The notes beneath the pieces were generated by a model, which was given only the letters and a program-made list of their open reading frames with translations, was not told the DNA's origin and searched no databases. From assembly GCA_024305745.1 (NCBI GenBank), contig JAHRBS010000004.1, positions 992,001 through 1,056,000 of the forward strand: a stretch of DNA of 64,000 nucleotides. The letters run 5' to 3'. The translations under genes were made by a program, and so were the position numbers. The stretch comes from Polyporus tsugae. Taxonomy: Eukaryota; Basidiomycota; Agaricomycetes; Polyporales; Polyporaceae. Shown piece by piece: positions 10,158 to 22,070 of the stretch (positions within the stretch are counted from its first letter, which is position 1; each line of letters starts with the position of its first letter).

Positions 10158-12902
10158 ATGTCCACGCGACAGTCCCGCTCAGCAAGCATACCGATACCCC
10201 CTAGCTCCGTCACGCGCAGTCTCGAGAACGTGATCCCCATGTCGTTCAGTCCTTCTCCTGCTCCACGAGCCCGTGTACCCAGTGCCGGTACGTCCGCAAG
10301 CTTCAATCTCAGCCGGAGCATCCCTCTACCCACTCGATCTGCCTCGGCGACCTATGCATCTGCTGCCATCACAGCAGCTCCCCGTGGCCGCACGTCTGGC
10401 CCTTCTCAAGCCAGCTCCCCACCCGCGTTCGAGCCACGTATCATCCGTGGTACCCTATCTCCCAACCCGACTCGTGATCCGGCATGCAACCCGCCATATT
10501 CTCCATCAACCTCCCCAGTGCGTCCTCGACGGCAGAGTTCTGGAGTCCGTACTCAGATTGCTCTTGGAACGAGCCCTGTAGCCCACCGTGCACATGCCCC
10601 TGCGCATCCTGGACATCACACATCCCATGGCTTTCCACGACCGGCATACTTGGACAACTCTGCCCTCCGGGATATGCTTCACACGGAGCCCGCTTCGTCT
10701 GTCCTTGGGACTACTTCTCGCCAGTTGACCTATCCGACTTCCGGACACGACGTACGAGCAGGCACTAGTCCTGCTCCTGCCATTCCTTATCCGTATCTTC
10801 GTCGCGAACTAACGCCTCTCGGGGACAGTGATGATGAAAGCGTGGCTGCTACTACGACTCCTCCGCCCGCTGTCGGTGCAGTCACGGTCCTCAGTACCAA
10901 CACCGTATTGATGCTACCGACGAGATGGAGCGAGCAGGACCGCACTCCCTCTTTGAGTGTCTCGCTTGATGGTCGGGAGTTAACGTTCACCGGCCCTTCT
11001 TGCATGGGTGAACGCGAGTCTAGTGCAGCTCGGACTAACCATCCCATCCCCCCTGCATGTGGTATTTACTATTATGAGGTTGAGATCCTGCATAAGTGTC
11101 CAAAGGGGTGCGTCACTTTGTCTTGAAACATCGCTGGCACTAATTCTGTCCCACAGTCCCATCAGTATCGGGTATGTCTAGAGCACCTAGGCTTGGCTAG
11201 GTTGCTAACTTTACCACAGGTTTTCCGCGCCTGATGTGCGGCTGTCCCGTCTCCCAGGCTGGGAAAAGCATAGCTGGGGATACCATGCCGACGACGGGTG
11301 GGCATTCCCTGGCCACAAGGAAGGAATTGCATACGGCCCGACTTTTGACAGTATGTGGGTCTGATTTCCATTCCTATTTGATGATTGTGACCTGCTCCGC
11401 AGCCGGAGACGTCATTGGTTGTGGGATCGACTTCAGTCTGAATAGGGTCTTCTACACCAAGAATGGAGGTTTTCTCGGTACGCACGCCGGTACAAGTAGG
11501 CTCCCCGTCTTCCCTGATTAATGTTTCACTTTGTAGGACTTATCTTCGAGAATGTGGGAAAGACTACGCAAATTTACCCATGCATTGGCATGAGGCAGAC
11601 GCATGAATCCATCCGCGCCAATTTCGGGAGCTCGCCGTTCCGGTTCGCGATCGAGGAGCACGTTCGCACGCAGCGCGATATCGTCTGGGGAGATATCATG
11701 GAAACTCGCATTGACTGGAGCCTTCTCGGACTCGGGCATCGGAAGACGGAGGAAGAACGCAAGGTCATCGACGTCGACTCCAAGGCGGCGGATGACGATA
11801 GTGCCGAGGACGAGGACGCTCGTGCACCCCTCCGGAAGCTCGTCTTAGCATATCTCGCTCACCATGGCTATGCACGCACCGCACGCGCGTTCCAGAAACA
11901 ATGTGCAGATCGTTCGATCGCTGCGTCAGACACGGCCCGCATCCATTCTAAAGCGGACTCACTTGATGATGAGGTCAAGATGGCTGTTGATGACGCGCCG
12001 GCCGTCGCGAGCGTCCCTGGGCCGCCTGGCGATTCCGAGTTAGGTTTCGACCGCGAGCTTAACACTCGCCTGTCGATCACGAACGCCATCATCCGCGGGG
12101 ACATCGACACCGCATTGTCTCTCATCGAGGCACACCATCGCACCGTGCTCGAGCGCGAAGCAGGGCTCGTGCTTTTCCGGCTGCGCTGTCGCAAGTTCGT
12201 GGAACTTGTTCTTGAGGCTGGGGAGGCGCTCCGCCGCGTCAAGGACGCCGAGCGCACGAGGAGTGCGACCCCGAAGGTCGTTGCGCTTCCCGCACTCGAC
12301 GGAGAAGACGTCGTGGGTACGCTGGATGGAGTGGGCGCGATGGATGTGGATGACCCATCGCCCGAGGCCCAACTCGTTCCGTCCCCATCCGTCCCCATCA
12401 TCACCCCGTTGTCCTCCACGTTGGCCTTGACCTGCCCGACAGCCGTTTCTGCACCATCCCCAGCAACGACCCCTGCGCACACTGCGCTGTCGGCTACCGC
12501 GCGCGCGTCACTACACACCGCGCTCAGCTACGGCCAGACACTCGAGGCGGACTACAAGAATGACACGCGGCCGAGCGTGCGAGCCCACTTGCGACGCACT
12601 TTTGGAGTTGTTGCTTACGACGACCCCGTCGCGGCTGGGGGGGAGGTCGCTGAGATTGCGGGCCAGACCGCGCGCAACACCCTTGCCGCAGAAGTCAACC
12701 AAGCCATCCTAGGTGAGTTAGCTGTATCCTTTGAATGTAAGATGTTGACGAATAGTATTGTGCAGAGTCCCAAGGCCGTCCAGCCCACCCAGCGCTCGAG
12801 ACGCTGTTTCGTCAGGCAGATGCTTGCATGACCCAGCTCGGGCTACTGAATGTCGGCTCAGTCGCGTTTGCGGATGTACGCAGAGAATTCATCGAAGGGT
12901 GA
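10158..12902 (+). CDS. GID1: Gid1/RanBPM subunit of the GID/CTLH E3 ubiquitin ligase
   Basis: SPRY-LisH-CTLH-CRA protein of the RanBPM/Vid30 family, a scaffold of the GID/CTLH E3 ligase that in yeast degrades gluconeogenic enzymes. Six exons: 10158-11107, 11157-11171, 11220-11350, 11403-11477, 11537-12712, 12766-12902 (827 aa). Exon 2 is a 15-nt micro-exon (residues GPISIG span its junctions), and the frame requires it. The order is a Ser/Pro-rich disordered N-terminus (1-250), SPRY at about 255-430 (SVSLDGRELTFTG, GIYYYEVEIL, GWGYHADD-like and NRVFYTKNGGFLG blocks), LisH at about 488-520 (LRKLVLAYLAHHGYARTARA), CTLH at about 565-625 (AIIRGDIDTALSLIEAH), and CRA to the end. Acidic and Pro/Ser linkers separate the domains. 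The start at 10158 is the first ATG in frame; an upstream TTG at 10140 is not credible in a eukaryote. Confidence 0.92.
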
Positions 12903-13539
12903 GCAATGAACTGAAGTGGGACTGTAACAAGTATTCCATACGCTGCGACGAGTTGTAAATTACTTGCTCTATTCCGTGGACGGACTGCGATTAGTATTGT
13001 GCCCTTTACTTATTATTTGTGCTAAGGAGGTTTATAAAGTAAAATCTATGACGTGCAAATTTTTTAGGTTCGGAAAAGATGTAGTCACTGCGTTTTCGCC
13101 TAAGTGCTGGAGGCGTATCTGGATGCGAAGCCCTCGAGTCCTGAAAGGATCTGAGGAGTATTGAAAGTAGCGAGAGAATCGGGATGTAGGTACATGGAAT
13201 AGTGAATGTATTGGGGACCCCCATGGTACTTAGGGGATTCAAGGTCAGAATGCGTGCGGAGATCCAAAGTCGTGTGCATATCAAGATGTCGAGACTCGGA
13301 GTGTCGTACTTGGCGCCTCAAGTGTCTTGATCCTCCCAAGACTCGGTGTATTGTCATCCCGCTCCCTTTACGACTTGAAGTCTTGCTTGTCTCCCCATCC
13401 TGCTACTTGTCGTGTCTGACCATTCAGATATGCTCTATATACTGTATGACAGCTGCTCTCCCTTGGCTTGTCAAGTCAACAGCTTCTGCCTCCAAGCCCA
13501 AACTCCACCACCATCGCAGCTCTGCCAGGCAGGCTAAAT

Positions 13540-13960
13540 GTAGGTCAACCTACAAGTGATTGGGAACTGAACCTGTAGGTTTACTAGCTTTTAGAGCCCT
13601 GATTGGGAACTGTATGAATCAGGTCATTTTTTGACCTACAACCTGTAAATAATATGTCTGTAAATCACAGGTCAAATCAGTGATTCAATTAGAACAGTAA
13701 ATCAGGCCAAAAATCAACAAATTAAACACCTTTTGTAGGATAAAATCTAGGTCAACCTATAGATGATTTAGATTTAAACCTATAAATCAACCCAACTTTT
13801 TTCAAGATGGTTGATTCAGATTCATAGCTGATTCATGATCTAGGTACCTAAAACCTACAGGTCATAACCTACAGCCAAGTATCCAGGTTCAGGCCAGGTC
13901 AACCTGCATAAATCATCGACCTATATTAACAGCATGCCAGAAAGCACTGCAAAAAGTGCA
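13540..13960. repeat. Degenerate AACCTACAGGT word island
   Basis: About 420 AT-rich bases in which variants of the near-palindromic words AACCTGTAGGTT, AGGTCAACCTA and TGATTCAGGTC recur on both strands about every 20-40 bp. No fixed period, coding frame or clear terminal inverted repeat is visible. The nature of the sequence is unknown. Confidence 0.55.
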
Positions 13961-14369
13961 ACTCTCATAGAAAGGTCAGATTCCCTATCTGGCTTGGCAT
14001 ATGAATGTGTCAGTTGATAATAAGACATTCCTACTCACCTATCTCAGAGACAATGCACAATGCACATACCACATTTCATTATGTAGCAGTTCCTTTCCCC
14101 CAACAAGTTCAACACCATTGTGAACTCATGCTTCCTCACATACGTCCAATCATGACCCAGTGAGGTCCACTACTGCCCCAGCCTCAATTGTCCCCAGGTC
14201 TACTACAAGTCCTGGTGCAACATGGTCTTGAAGTGCTCTTTGTTGTTGTCATGAACATTCCATTTGGTGCCTGCTACTAGCACCTTAGCTTCCTTTTTTA
14301 GATGATCTAATTGTCCATTGTCGCTATTGTCCCTTTTGCGTTATTTGCCTGTGTCTAGAGTTACCTATT

Positions 14370-14500
14370 AGGCTATAGTGTGGGTGTCTGAAACCCATAA
14401 GGGTACATGTGGGTTTCTACTAAGGATATGGGTGTGGGTTGGCTTTGGCCGACCCTTGCTCAAACCCATCCCCTTGCATGTGTATGTGGGTGTCTCAGGT
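14370..14500. repeat. Degenerate GTGGGTGTC / AACCCAT word island
   Basis: About 130 bp rich in the words GTGGGTGTCT, AAACCCAT and GGTATGGGT on both strands. The organisation is similar to the neighbouring island but with different words. No gene is recognised. Confidence 0.45.
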
Positions 14501-14650
14501 TGAGGGTATGTTGAGTCATATACTATGTTTGAATCAGCTTAAATGGTGGTTCAAAGGTTCAAATAGTAGATATTGGTGTAGTACAAGTATGGATCTATGC
14601 ATGGTAGTGCAAATGAGATCTATTAAAGCAGTCAAATATCTAAAGTCAGC

Positions 14651-15096
14651 TGTTACAACTGGCCATTGAGCAAGGACCAGGGAGACTTACGAGACGAGCA
14701 AGGGCGTCGACAAGCACTTGTGCAGCGAGAGCGGAGCAAGGCTCAATGGTCAGGGCTGGAGACAAGATGTATTGAGTAAGTAGATGTCTACAAGCGAAAT
14801 ACAGCAAGGCTTACCTGGAGACAAGAGGTCAAAACTGAGGTCTCCAGGCAGCAAAGTACAGGTCCTTATATACGTATAGAGGACAATGAGAACCCGGGGA
14901 CAATAGGTAACTATGGACACGGGTGAACAATGGAAACGGAACAATAGTGACGATGGACAATAAGGAGCTATTGTGCAAAGGAACAAAGGACAAGATACAA
15001 TGCAACGGAGAACAATAAGTACAATGTGAGAAGTAGATTGTCCGGAAAAGGAAACTGAGGCACTGGTAGCAGGCGCCAAATGGAACGTTCATGACA
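14651..15096 (-). repeat. Gypsy-A 3' LTR (LTR-A, 446 bp)
   Basis: On the minus strand it begins TGTCATGAACGTTCCA and ends GTAACA, so it has TG..CA ends. The 446-bp unit recurs at 27,881, 28,386 and 47,122. A purine-rich tract (rc of ataccccccctcct-type text, 15097-15110) directly precedes it in element orientation, which marks it as a 3' LTR. An internal TATATAAGGA-type promoter box is visible. Confidence 0.9.
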
Positions 15097-16253
15097 ATAC
15101 CCCCCTCCTAAGGGTCGTGCCTTCACGACTAAGTCTTCTTGAGAGGACCAGGTGCCTCTGCGTGCATTGAATGGAATCTCTGCACAAGTTGCGGCGTGTT
15201 TGTAAGGTCCACTGCATCCTCCCAGCTGTCGTGTTCAGGGCCCCAACCCTTCCAGTGTATGAGGTACTGCAGTTTCTTCCACCGCCCATACCGCTGTGAC
15301 TCCAACACTTCCTCCACTACGTACTCTTCCTCCCCCTCCACCTCAATTGCCGCTGGCTCTGCAGGGTGACGACCGGGGAGTCGACTCTCCTTGTGCGGAA
15401 GCAAGAGAGAAACGTGGAATACTGGATGGATTACAAGGTCCTTGGGGAGTCTGAGCTCATAAGCCAGATTGCCCATCTTGCGTACAACCGGATACGGGCC
15501 AGCGTACCGTTCCACCAGTTTCTGAGAGACTCCAGGAACATGGAAGTTCCTCATGTCGAGCCACACCTTCTGGCCTTCCTTGAACTCTGGAGTGTCACGG
15601 ACATACCAATCATAGTACTTCTTCATCCGCTCAGCTGCTAGAGTTAAGGCCATGGTTGCATCCTCTCGCGCCTGTCGCAACTCCTCCCGGCGTTCATCAG
15701 CTGCAGGCACCGCCGTAGGCAACATCGGAATGTGGAACTGGGGTTCATAGCCGTACATGAGGTAAAACGGCGAGTAACCCATTGACGAGTGCTGGTGTGA
15801 GTTAAAGGCGAACTCTGCAATCGGCAGCCACTTGACCCAGTCATCACGGCGCTGTGAGCAGAACGTATGAAGGTACACCTCTATCTCCTGGTTCCATCGT
15901 TCTGATTGCCCATCTGTCTGCGGGTAGTAGGCTGTGGACATTGCACTTTCTATGCCGAGTCCCTTGAGTACGGTGCGGAAGAGCTTGCTTGAGAACTGGG
16001 GCCCACGATCAGAGATGATCTTCCATGGTAGCCCGTAAAGACGAAAATGTTCTCAAATGAAGTTGTCAGCAGCTCCTTCTGCGTTGATCTCCTCGGTGCA
16101 AGGAATAAGATGCATCATCTTTCCATGCCATTCAGCGATGAGCTGAAGTGCGTTGTATCCATCCACCTCTGGGAGTCCAGTGATGAAGTCGCATGTCACA
16201 ATCTGGCCCGGGCCATCAGGGATTTCATTTGGTTAAAGGGGACTGTGTAGTTT
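15097..16253 (-). pseudogene. Gypsy-A pol fragment: integrase core end plus chromodomain
   Basis: 3' part of a Ty3/gypsy chromovirus-type polyprotein. In minus orientation it reads through the integrase DDE core (CDFITGLPE, IISDRGPQFS, PQTDGQSERWNQE) and the C-terminal GPY-like block, into a chromodomain (YVVEEVLESQRYGRWKK...IHWKGWGPEHDSWE), ending at 15129. Two in-frame nonsense codons lie in the first part, a TAA near 16,238 and a TGA before the EHFRLYG block near 16,055. From 15,941 downward the frame is clean for 270 codons. The 5' side is cut off at 16,253 by Copia-1, and the rest of the element is not found on the far side of Copia-1. Unlike the copy at 47,600, this one has no stop before the chromodomain. 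Confidence 0.9.
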
Positions 16254-16629
16254 TGTTGAAGTCAGTGCTGTAGCACGCGCTCCTTTGACCGTGCCAAGTC
16301 CCGCTTTGTACCATACATACTACATACTGTACCCTACCCTCTGGTATTTCCCACATCACTAGATTCTGCGTTCTCATAGAGATATACTATACTCTTACTC
16401 AATGACTCGGTTTAGTGTAGATCTCATCCCCTCTCTGGAGTGGACTCTACCTTAGGCATTTCTCGTCCTTTCGGCGCCAGAACAGTGCCAGTTTGTGTAG
16501 GATCATGTAAGCTACCTAGCACGTGCTCAGTGCGCTGTCACCTCGCCTCTGTCGAGCTCTGTTGTCCTTAGACTTCTTAGAGCTCGACTTAGGCCATTGT
16601 GACCACTCTGAGGCGCACTGCAGCCAACA
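16254..16629 (+). repeat. Copia-1 5' LTR (376 bp, short form)
   Basis: Starts TGTTGAAGTCAGTGCTG and ends GCAGCCAACA. It lacks the 51-bp second copy of a direct repeat (word agacttcttagagctcgac) that is present in the three other LTRs of the family, so it is 376 instead of 427 bp. Confidence 0.93.
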
Positions 16630-16643
16630 GGTTATGAGCCCTG
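16630..16643 (+). other. Copia-1 primer-binding site, half-tRNA type
   Basis: GGTTATGAGCCCTG immediately follows the LTR. Its reverse complement contains GGGCTCATAACC, the anticodon stem-loop of initiator tRNA-Met with its CAT anticodon, not a tRNA 3' end. This is the arrangement known for Drosophila copia, which primes from a tRNA cut in the anticodon loop. The same site recurs at 38,009 and 29,645. Confidence 0.75.
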
Positions 16644-16851
16644 TGCTCTGACCGCCTCAAGACGTTCATCCCTGCCTGTCCAATCGCTCTACAGCCTCTC
16701 CTAGCCTCCCTTCCATCTCTGCATCCTCTGCTTCTCTCAATCTTTGCTCTGGGACCCTCTTTCCATCTTTCCTCGCCCCTGCACTCAGTTTTCGTCCCCT
16801 CGCTTCGTTGTTTCGCTCACTCGTCGCATGCCACGTCACCACCCCTCCACC

Positions 16852-19800
16852 ATGGCGCCACCCGCTGCAACCTTCCCCAAACTCTCAAATCGCAACTACC
16901 AGCAATGGCAACTCAACATGGAGGCCAGGCTTCGCATCCTCGGTGCCCTGCGCATCATCCAGGGTACTGAGACCAGGCCTGCCTTTGTCGCACCCCTGGA
17001 TGCTGGAGAACGACGTGATCTGCGCGATTTTGACAACAGGGTGGATTTGGCAGCTGGGGAGCTATGGAGTTGTGTGGAGAGGGAGCAGCAGACACACCTG
17101 GAGGCCATCAGGGACGATCCTGTTGCCATGTGGGCGAAGCTGGAGTCTGTGCACATGCAGAAGCGACCAGGTACGAGGTTTAATACCTACAACACGCTCC
17201 TGAGCCTCTGCAAGAGTGAGGACGAGTCCCTGTCCTCCCTATCGATGCGAGCAGTCCAGCTCAAGTCAGACATGAAGGCCCTTCGTCCTGCCACCTTCTC
17301 CATCACCCAGCTCGACGATGAGCTCGTCCTCATGGCCCTCATCCGTGCCCTGCCTGTGGAATACACCTCCCTGCGCTAGACCCTGCTCCTCGACGACTCC
17401 CTGACGCTGGACAAGCTCCAGGAGATGTTCATTGCACTCGAAAACCAGCCTGGTGCCTTGTCATCAACCCCAGCCCTCTCCAATGTCGCGTCGCAGGTCT
17501 CCTGCACGTTCTGTGGTCGCCCCAACCACTCGGAGGACCAGTGCTTCAGCAAATGCGATGCCAGCGCAAAGGCGAAGGACAGGATGACCCAGCGCACCCA
17601 GTTTCACTCCCAGCGCGGCCAGCGCAAGCAGGAAGCCTCCGAGGCCTCCAGCTTGTTGAACACCGCGCCTGGGACGCAGACCAAACCCCAGGAGTCCGCT
17701 GGGGCGGCTACTGTGAGTGCTGGTTGCGCCTCTGCCCTCCTCTCTGCCCCAGATCGCTCGTCCTGGCTCTCCACCCCTGCTGCTGCTAACTGGAACACCG
17801 ACACAGGTGCTTCTGCACACATGACACCCCACCGCCACTGGTTTCGCTCCTACTTGCCCCACACCATCCCCATTCGACTCGCCAACTCGCACATTGTCTA
17901 CTCGGCGGGTTTAAGATCTGTGGTGTTCCAGCCTGAGGAGAGGGGCGGCGTTTTACCACCTGCTGTTGTACTACACGACATCTTGCATGTCCCTGCGCTT
18001 GCTAGCAATCTACTGTCTGTTTTCCACCTCACGCGCAAGAAGGGCTACACTGTCGAGTTGCGCGCATCCTCTGCACTGTTCTACCACCAGGGGGAGCTTC
18101 GCTTTGAGGCCCAGGTCAATGCGCACAATGTGGGCTACCTCCTTGGTCGCACTATCCCCCAATCGATGACTGCGCTCTCTGCATCGACCACCAGCAACGA
18201 GGACCTCGCCCTGTGGCACCAGCGCTGCTCACACGTCAATCTCGACGATCTGCGCTCTGCAATTCGCAAGGAGCTCGTCCAGGGGCTCAGGATCCGCTCC
18301 CAGCGCGCACCTGATGCGATTTGCGAGCCCTGCCTTGCTGGCAAGCTCAATCGCCATCCCATCCCTCGCTTCGCCTCCAGGAGGTTCGTTCGCCTGGCCC
18401 TTGTCCACACCGACCTCAAGGGCAAGCTCCCAGTGCGCACCGCTGAGGGCTATCAGTACTGGCTGGTCTTTGTCGATGACGCGACGCGATTCTGGGCCAT
18501 GGCTTACCTCAAGCTCAAGAGCGATGCCTTTGCTGCGTTCAAGGCGTTCAAGGCATATGCTGAGAACTGCCTGGGCCTGCGCATCAAGGCCACACGCGAT
18601 GACAAGGGCGGCGAGTACATGGGCCAGGAGTTCATCGACTACTGTGCAGAACACGGCATCCACAGGCAGCACACAGAACCAGACGAGCCCCACCAGAATG
18701 GCGTTGCAGGGCGAGCTAACAGGACAACGTCTGAGGGTGCCACCGCTCTCCTCGCACAGGCAAAGCTGCCTCCTTCGTTCTGGGGCCATGCTGTCTCTAC
18801 CTTTGTCCACATGCACAACCACATGCCCACCTCTGCTCTCGATGGCAGCATCCCCTACACTGCTTGGAAAGGCGATGGGTGCAAGCCTGATGTGTCCTAC
18901 TTCCACGTCTTTGGGTGCCTGGCCTATGTCCTTATTCGCAAGAAGGATTGCAAAGCGCTGCAGCCACACACGAGGAAGTGCATCTTTATTGGCTACCCGG
19001 AGGGCACAAAAGCCTGGTGATTCTGGGACCCTGCTGCGAAGAAGATCATCATCTCGTCGCATGCTGTGTTCAACGAACAGTGCTTCCCAGGCAACTCACC
19101 CTTCATCAACGTCTTTGGCCTGCCCCTCGACGATGTGGACGTCCCTGGAGTGCCCTCTGACGCAGACGCACCACCTCAGGACAATGCCCCAGATGTGCCA
19201 GAGCTGCATGATCAGGGGGGAGATGATGACTGGGATGATCCTGCACCTCCTGCACCTCCTGCGCTGCAAATCGCACCCCCACCAGCTGCACCACCGCGTC
19301 AGCAGTCCCCACAGCATTCACCATCTCCACCTGCACCTTTGCCTCCTCGTGTGCAACCTCCTGCGCCTCCACAGGCTCCTCCACGGGCTCCAGCGATCGC
19401 TCATGCACCTCCATCACCGCCTCCTGCCCCTGCAGTTCATCCTCGGGCACCATCAATCCACCAGCAGGCCCAAGGCGACGGTGGCTTCAGGCCCTACCCT
19501 GCACTTGCTCGCAAACAGCTCCCATCGCGCTCTTCTCGCTACCAGGGTTCCCTCAACAACAGAGAGCTTGAACGCCAGAACCTCATTCCACAGCGTCTTT
19601 GCATTCGCTCTGCATCACCTGCTCCACCTGCTGCATCGCCTGAACCACCACAGCGCGACTCCTCCTCACCAGATCCCCTTATCGACACACCAGTTGACGA
19701 CCAAGCCCCCCCACCTCATGCCAATCCCTTCGCTCCTCGCTCCATGTCGCCCCCACCGAGTCCCACGTCCTCAGACGACGAACTCGACTGCCTAGGTCGC

Positions 19801-21528
19801 GACGATGGCAGTGACAAAGACGCACTCTATGCGATGATGGCTGGCATCGAGGACATCTACTCTGGCCAGCACTACGACTACCTGACATACGATGAGGCCC
19901 TCAAGGTCGCATTCGAGTCTGTGGTCGAGCATGCATCAAAGGCGAACCAGGAGCACTTGGGTGAGCCCAGGTCGATCGCAGAGGTCATGGAACTCGATGC
20001 AGATGAGCGTGCCAGGTGGCTCAAGGCTGCCCAGGATGAAATCCAGTCCCTCGTCGAGAATGGCACCTTCGAACTCGTCCTCCTCCCTCCAGGTCGCAAG
20101 GCTATTGGCTCCCGCTGGGTCTTCCGTGTCAAGCGCAATGCAGACGGCTCCATCGAGCGGTACAAGGGTCGCCTCGTCGCCAAGGGCTTCTCCCAACGCC
20201 CTGGCTTCGAGTACAACGAGACCTTTGCTCCTACACCCAAGTGGGCGTCGATTCGAGCTATCCTCGCTCTCGCTGGGCTTGAGGACCTCGAGCTTGAGTC
20301 GGTGGACATCTCCTCTGCCTACCTCAACGGCGAGCTCAAGGAGGATGTCTACATGTGCCAGCCTGAGGGCTTTGAGGACAAGACTCCTGAGTGGGTGTGG
20401 CACCTTCGCAAGGCTCTCTATGGCCTCAAGCAGGCTGGCCGCTGCTGGCATGAAAAGCTCGACGAGGTGCTTGGCAAGCTGGGCTTTGAGCGGCTGACCT
20501 GCGAGCACAGTGTCTGGGTCTACCTGCACAATGGGGTGCGTCTCATCATCCCTGTCTTCGTCGACGACATCACCATTGCTGGCAAGGACAAGGCTGCAAT
20601 TCAGCGTGTCAAGGACGACCTGCGCAAGCACTTCAAGCTGCACGACCTGGGTCCAACGTCATGGCTCCTGGGTGTCAAGATTGAGCGCGACCGCTCCAAG
20701 CGTTCCCTGTCAATCTCGCAGCGCCAGTATGCCCTCGATATTCTCGAGCGATATGGCTTCACCAACTGCGACCCAGTCAGCACCCCCATGGACCCTGGCC
20801 TCCGTCTCAGCGCAGACATGGCTCCAAAGTCGAAGGCAGACATCCGCGACATGCAGGACATTCCCTATGGCCAAGCGGTTGGTTCTCTCTTCTACCTCGC
20901 CGTTGCAACGCGCCCAGACATTGCTCGCACTGTTGGCAACCTCGCACGCTTCTCCCAGAACCCTGGCATTACGCACTGGAAGGCAGTCAAGCACCTGTTC
21001 CGCTACATCAAGGGCACACTCGACTACAAGCTCACCTACTCCCCCTCGTCTGAGCTAGAGCTCTTCACCTCCTACACCGATGCAGACCACACTGGCTGCC
21101 CTGACACAGGTTGCTCGACCTCTGGCTATGTGATTAAGATGGGCACAGGTGCGATTTCCTGGTCGAGTCGTCTTCAGTCCCTTGTCGCTCTGTCCACCAC
21201 AGAGGCAGAGTTCATCGCTGCTGTCTCCTGTGGCCAGGAGATCCTCTGGTTGTGCAATCTGTTCACAGAGTTTGGGTTTGATGTTTCCTCTGCCTCGAAG
21301 CTTCGCATTGACAACCTGTCTGCACTGTCTGTGGCGAAGAACCCTGAGCACCATGGGCGGATGAAGCACCTTGATCTGCGCTTCTACTGGCTGCGAGATG
21401 AGGTGGCCAAGGGTTGGATTGAGGTCGTCCATCTGTGCACCTCACATATGCCAGCAGACATCCTTACCAAGTCACTGCCCAGGCCAAAGGTGCTTGAGAT
21501 GGTGAAGATGCTTGGATTGGGGACTTGA
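16852..21528 (+). pseudogene. Copia-1 gag-pol polyprotein, interrupted
   Basis: One frame of 1,558 codons carries the whole polyprotein. In order: a gag of the copia (UBN2/DUF4219-like) type from MAPPAATF; a CX2CX4HX4C zinc knuckle (CTFCGRPNHSEDQC, near 17,500-17,545); a protease with DTGAS (17800-17814); the pre-integrase HHCC region; the integrase core; a long Pro-rich linker (about 19,150-19,500); reverse transcriptase with FVDD at 20557-20568; and RNase H ending in ADILTKSLPR. Two nonsense codons break it, TAG at 17377-17379 and TGA at 19018-19020. The integrase Glu in the NGVAERANRT block of the sister copy is Gly here (codon 18709-18711). The 3' half is almost identical to Copia-2. A 493-codon open frame at 18,314-19,795 is only a shadow of this one. 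Confidence 0.93.
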
Positions 21529-21543
21529 CTAGTCAGGGGGGAG

Positions 21544-21970
21544 TGTTGAAGTCGGTGCTGTAGCGCGCGCTCCTTTGACTGCGCCAAGTCCCGCTTTGCA
21601 CCATACATACTGCATACTGTACCCTACCCTTTGGTATTTCCCACATCGCTAGATTCCGCGTTCTCACAGAGATATATCATACTCTTACTCAATGACTCGG
21701 TTTAGTGTAGATCTCATCCCCTTTCTAGAGTGGACTCTACCTTAGGCATTTCTGGTCCTTTTGGCGCCAGAACAGCGCCAGTTTGTGTAGGATCATGTAA
21801 GCTACCTAGCACGTGCTCAGTGTGCTGTCACCTTGCCTCTGTCGAGCTCTGTTGTCCTTAGACTTCTTAGAGCTGAACTTAGGTGAGTAGTTTAGTTTCC
21901 TGTTGATGAAAGACTTCTTAGAGCTCGACTTAGGCCATTGTGACCGCTCTGAGGCGCACTGCAGCTAACA
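21544..21970 (+). repeat. Copia-1 3' LTR (427 bp)
   Basis: Starts TGTTGAAGTCGGTGCTG and ends GCAGCTAACA, preceded by the polypurine tract. It contains two copies of the direct repeat beginning agacttcttagagct. It is more similar to the 3' LTR of Copia-2 than to its own 5' LTR at seven or more sites. Confidence 0.94.
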
Positions 21971-22070
21971 GGCCACGTCGGCAAGCTGGTCGGGCAGCAC
22001 AATTGCAGGGCTGGATGTCCTGGAATGACCTTAAGCCATAATTAGATAGGGATATTAGCAGTGGAAAAGT

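Larger units (their letters stand above)
12903..14650. other. Gene-free transition from genic to repeat-rich DNA
   Basis: No coding frame with recognisable content. AT content rises just after GID1. The stretch carries the two short-word islands listed separately (13,540-13,960 and 14,370-14,500) and an isolated LTR-like word set near 14,250-14,340. The words there resemble the 5' end of LTR-A (a catgaac-type start, tccatttggtgcctgc-like text, agcaccttag), so an old eroded LTR-A fragment is possible. Confidence 0.5.
16254..21970 (+). mobile_element. Copia-1, Ty1/copia LTR retrotransposon (5,717 bp)
   Basis: The element has two LTRs (16254-16629 and 21544-21970) with TGTTGA...CAACA-type ends, a primer-binding site at 16630, a single gag-pol frame (16852-21528) and a G-rich polypurine tract (tcaggggggag) just before the 3' LTR. 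Integrase precedes reverse transcriptase, the Ty1/copia order. It sits in the Gypsy-A fragment on the left and next to a tRNA-like gene on the right. The 5-bp flanks (agttt left, ggcca right) do not match, so no target-site duplication remains. It is defective: two nonsense codons and a mutated integrase catalytic residue. Confidence 0.95.

Noticed and set aside
18314..19795. 493-codon open frame, and its counterpart at 39,470-40,657
   Set aside because: Overlaps the real copia pol in another frame; the protein is low-complexity Ser/Leu/His and carries no pol motif.
19936..20643. 235-codon minus-strand frame (also 40,798-41,505)
   Set aside because: Antisense shadow of the copia reverse transcriptase.
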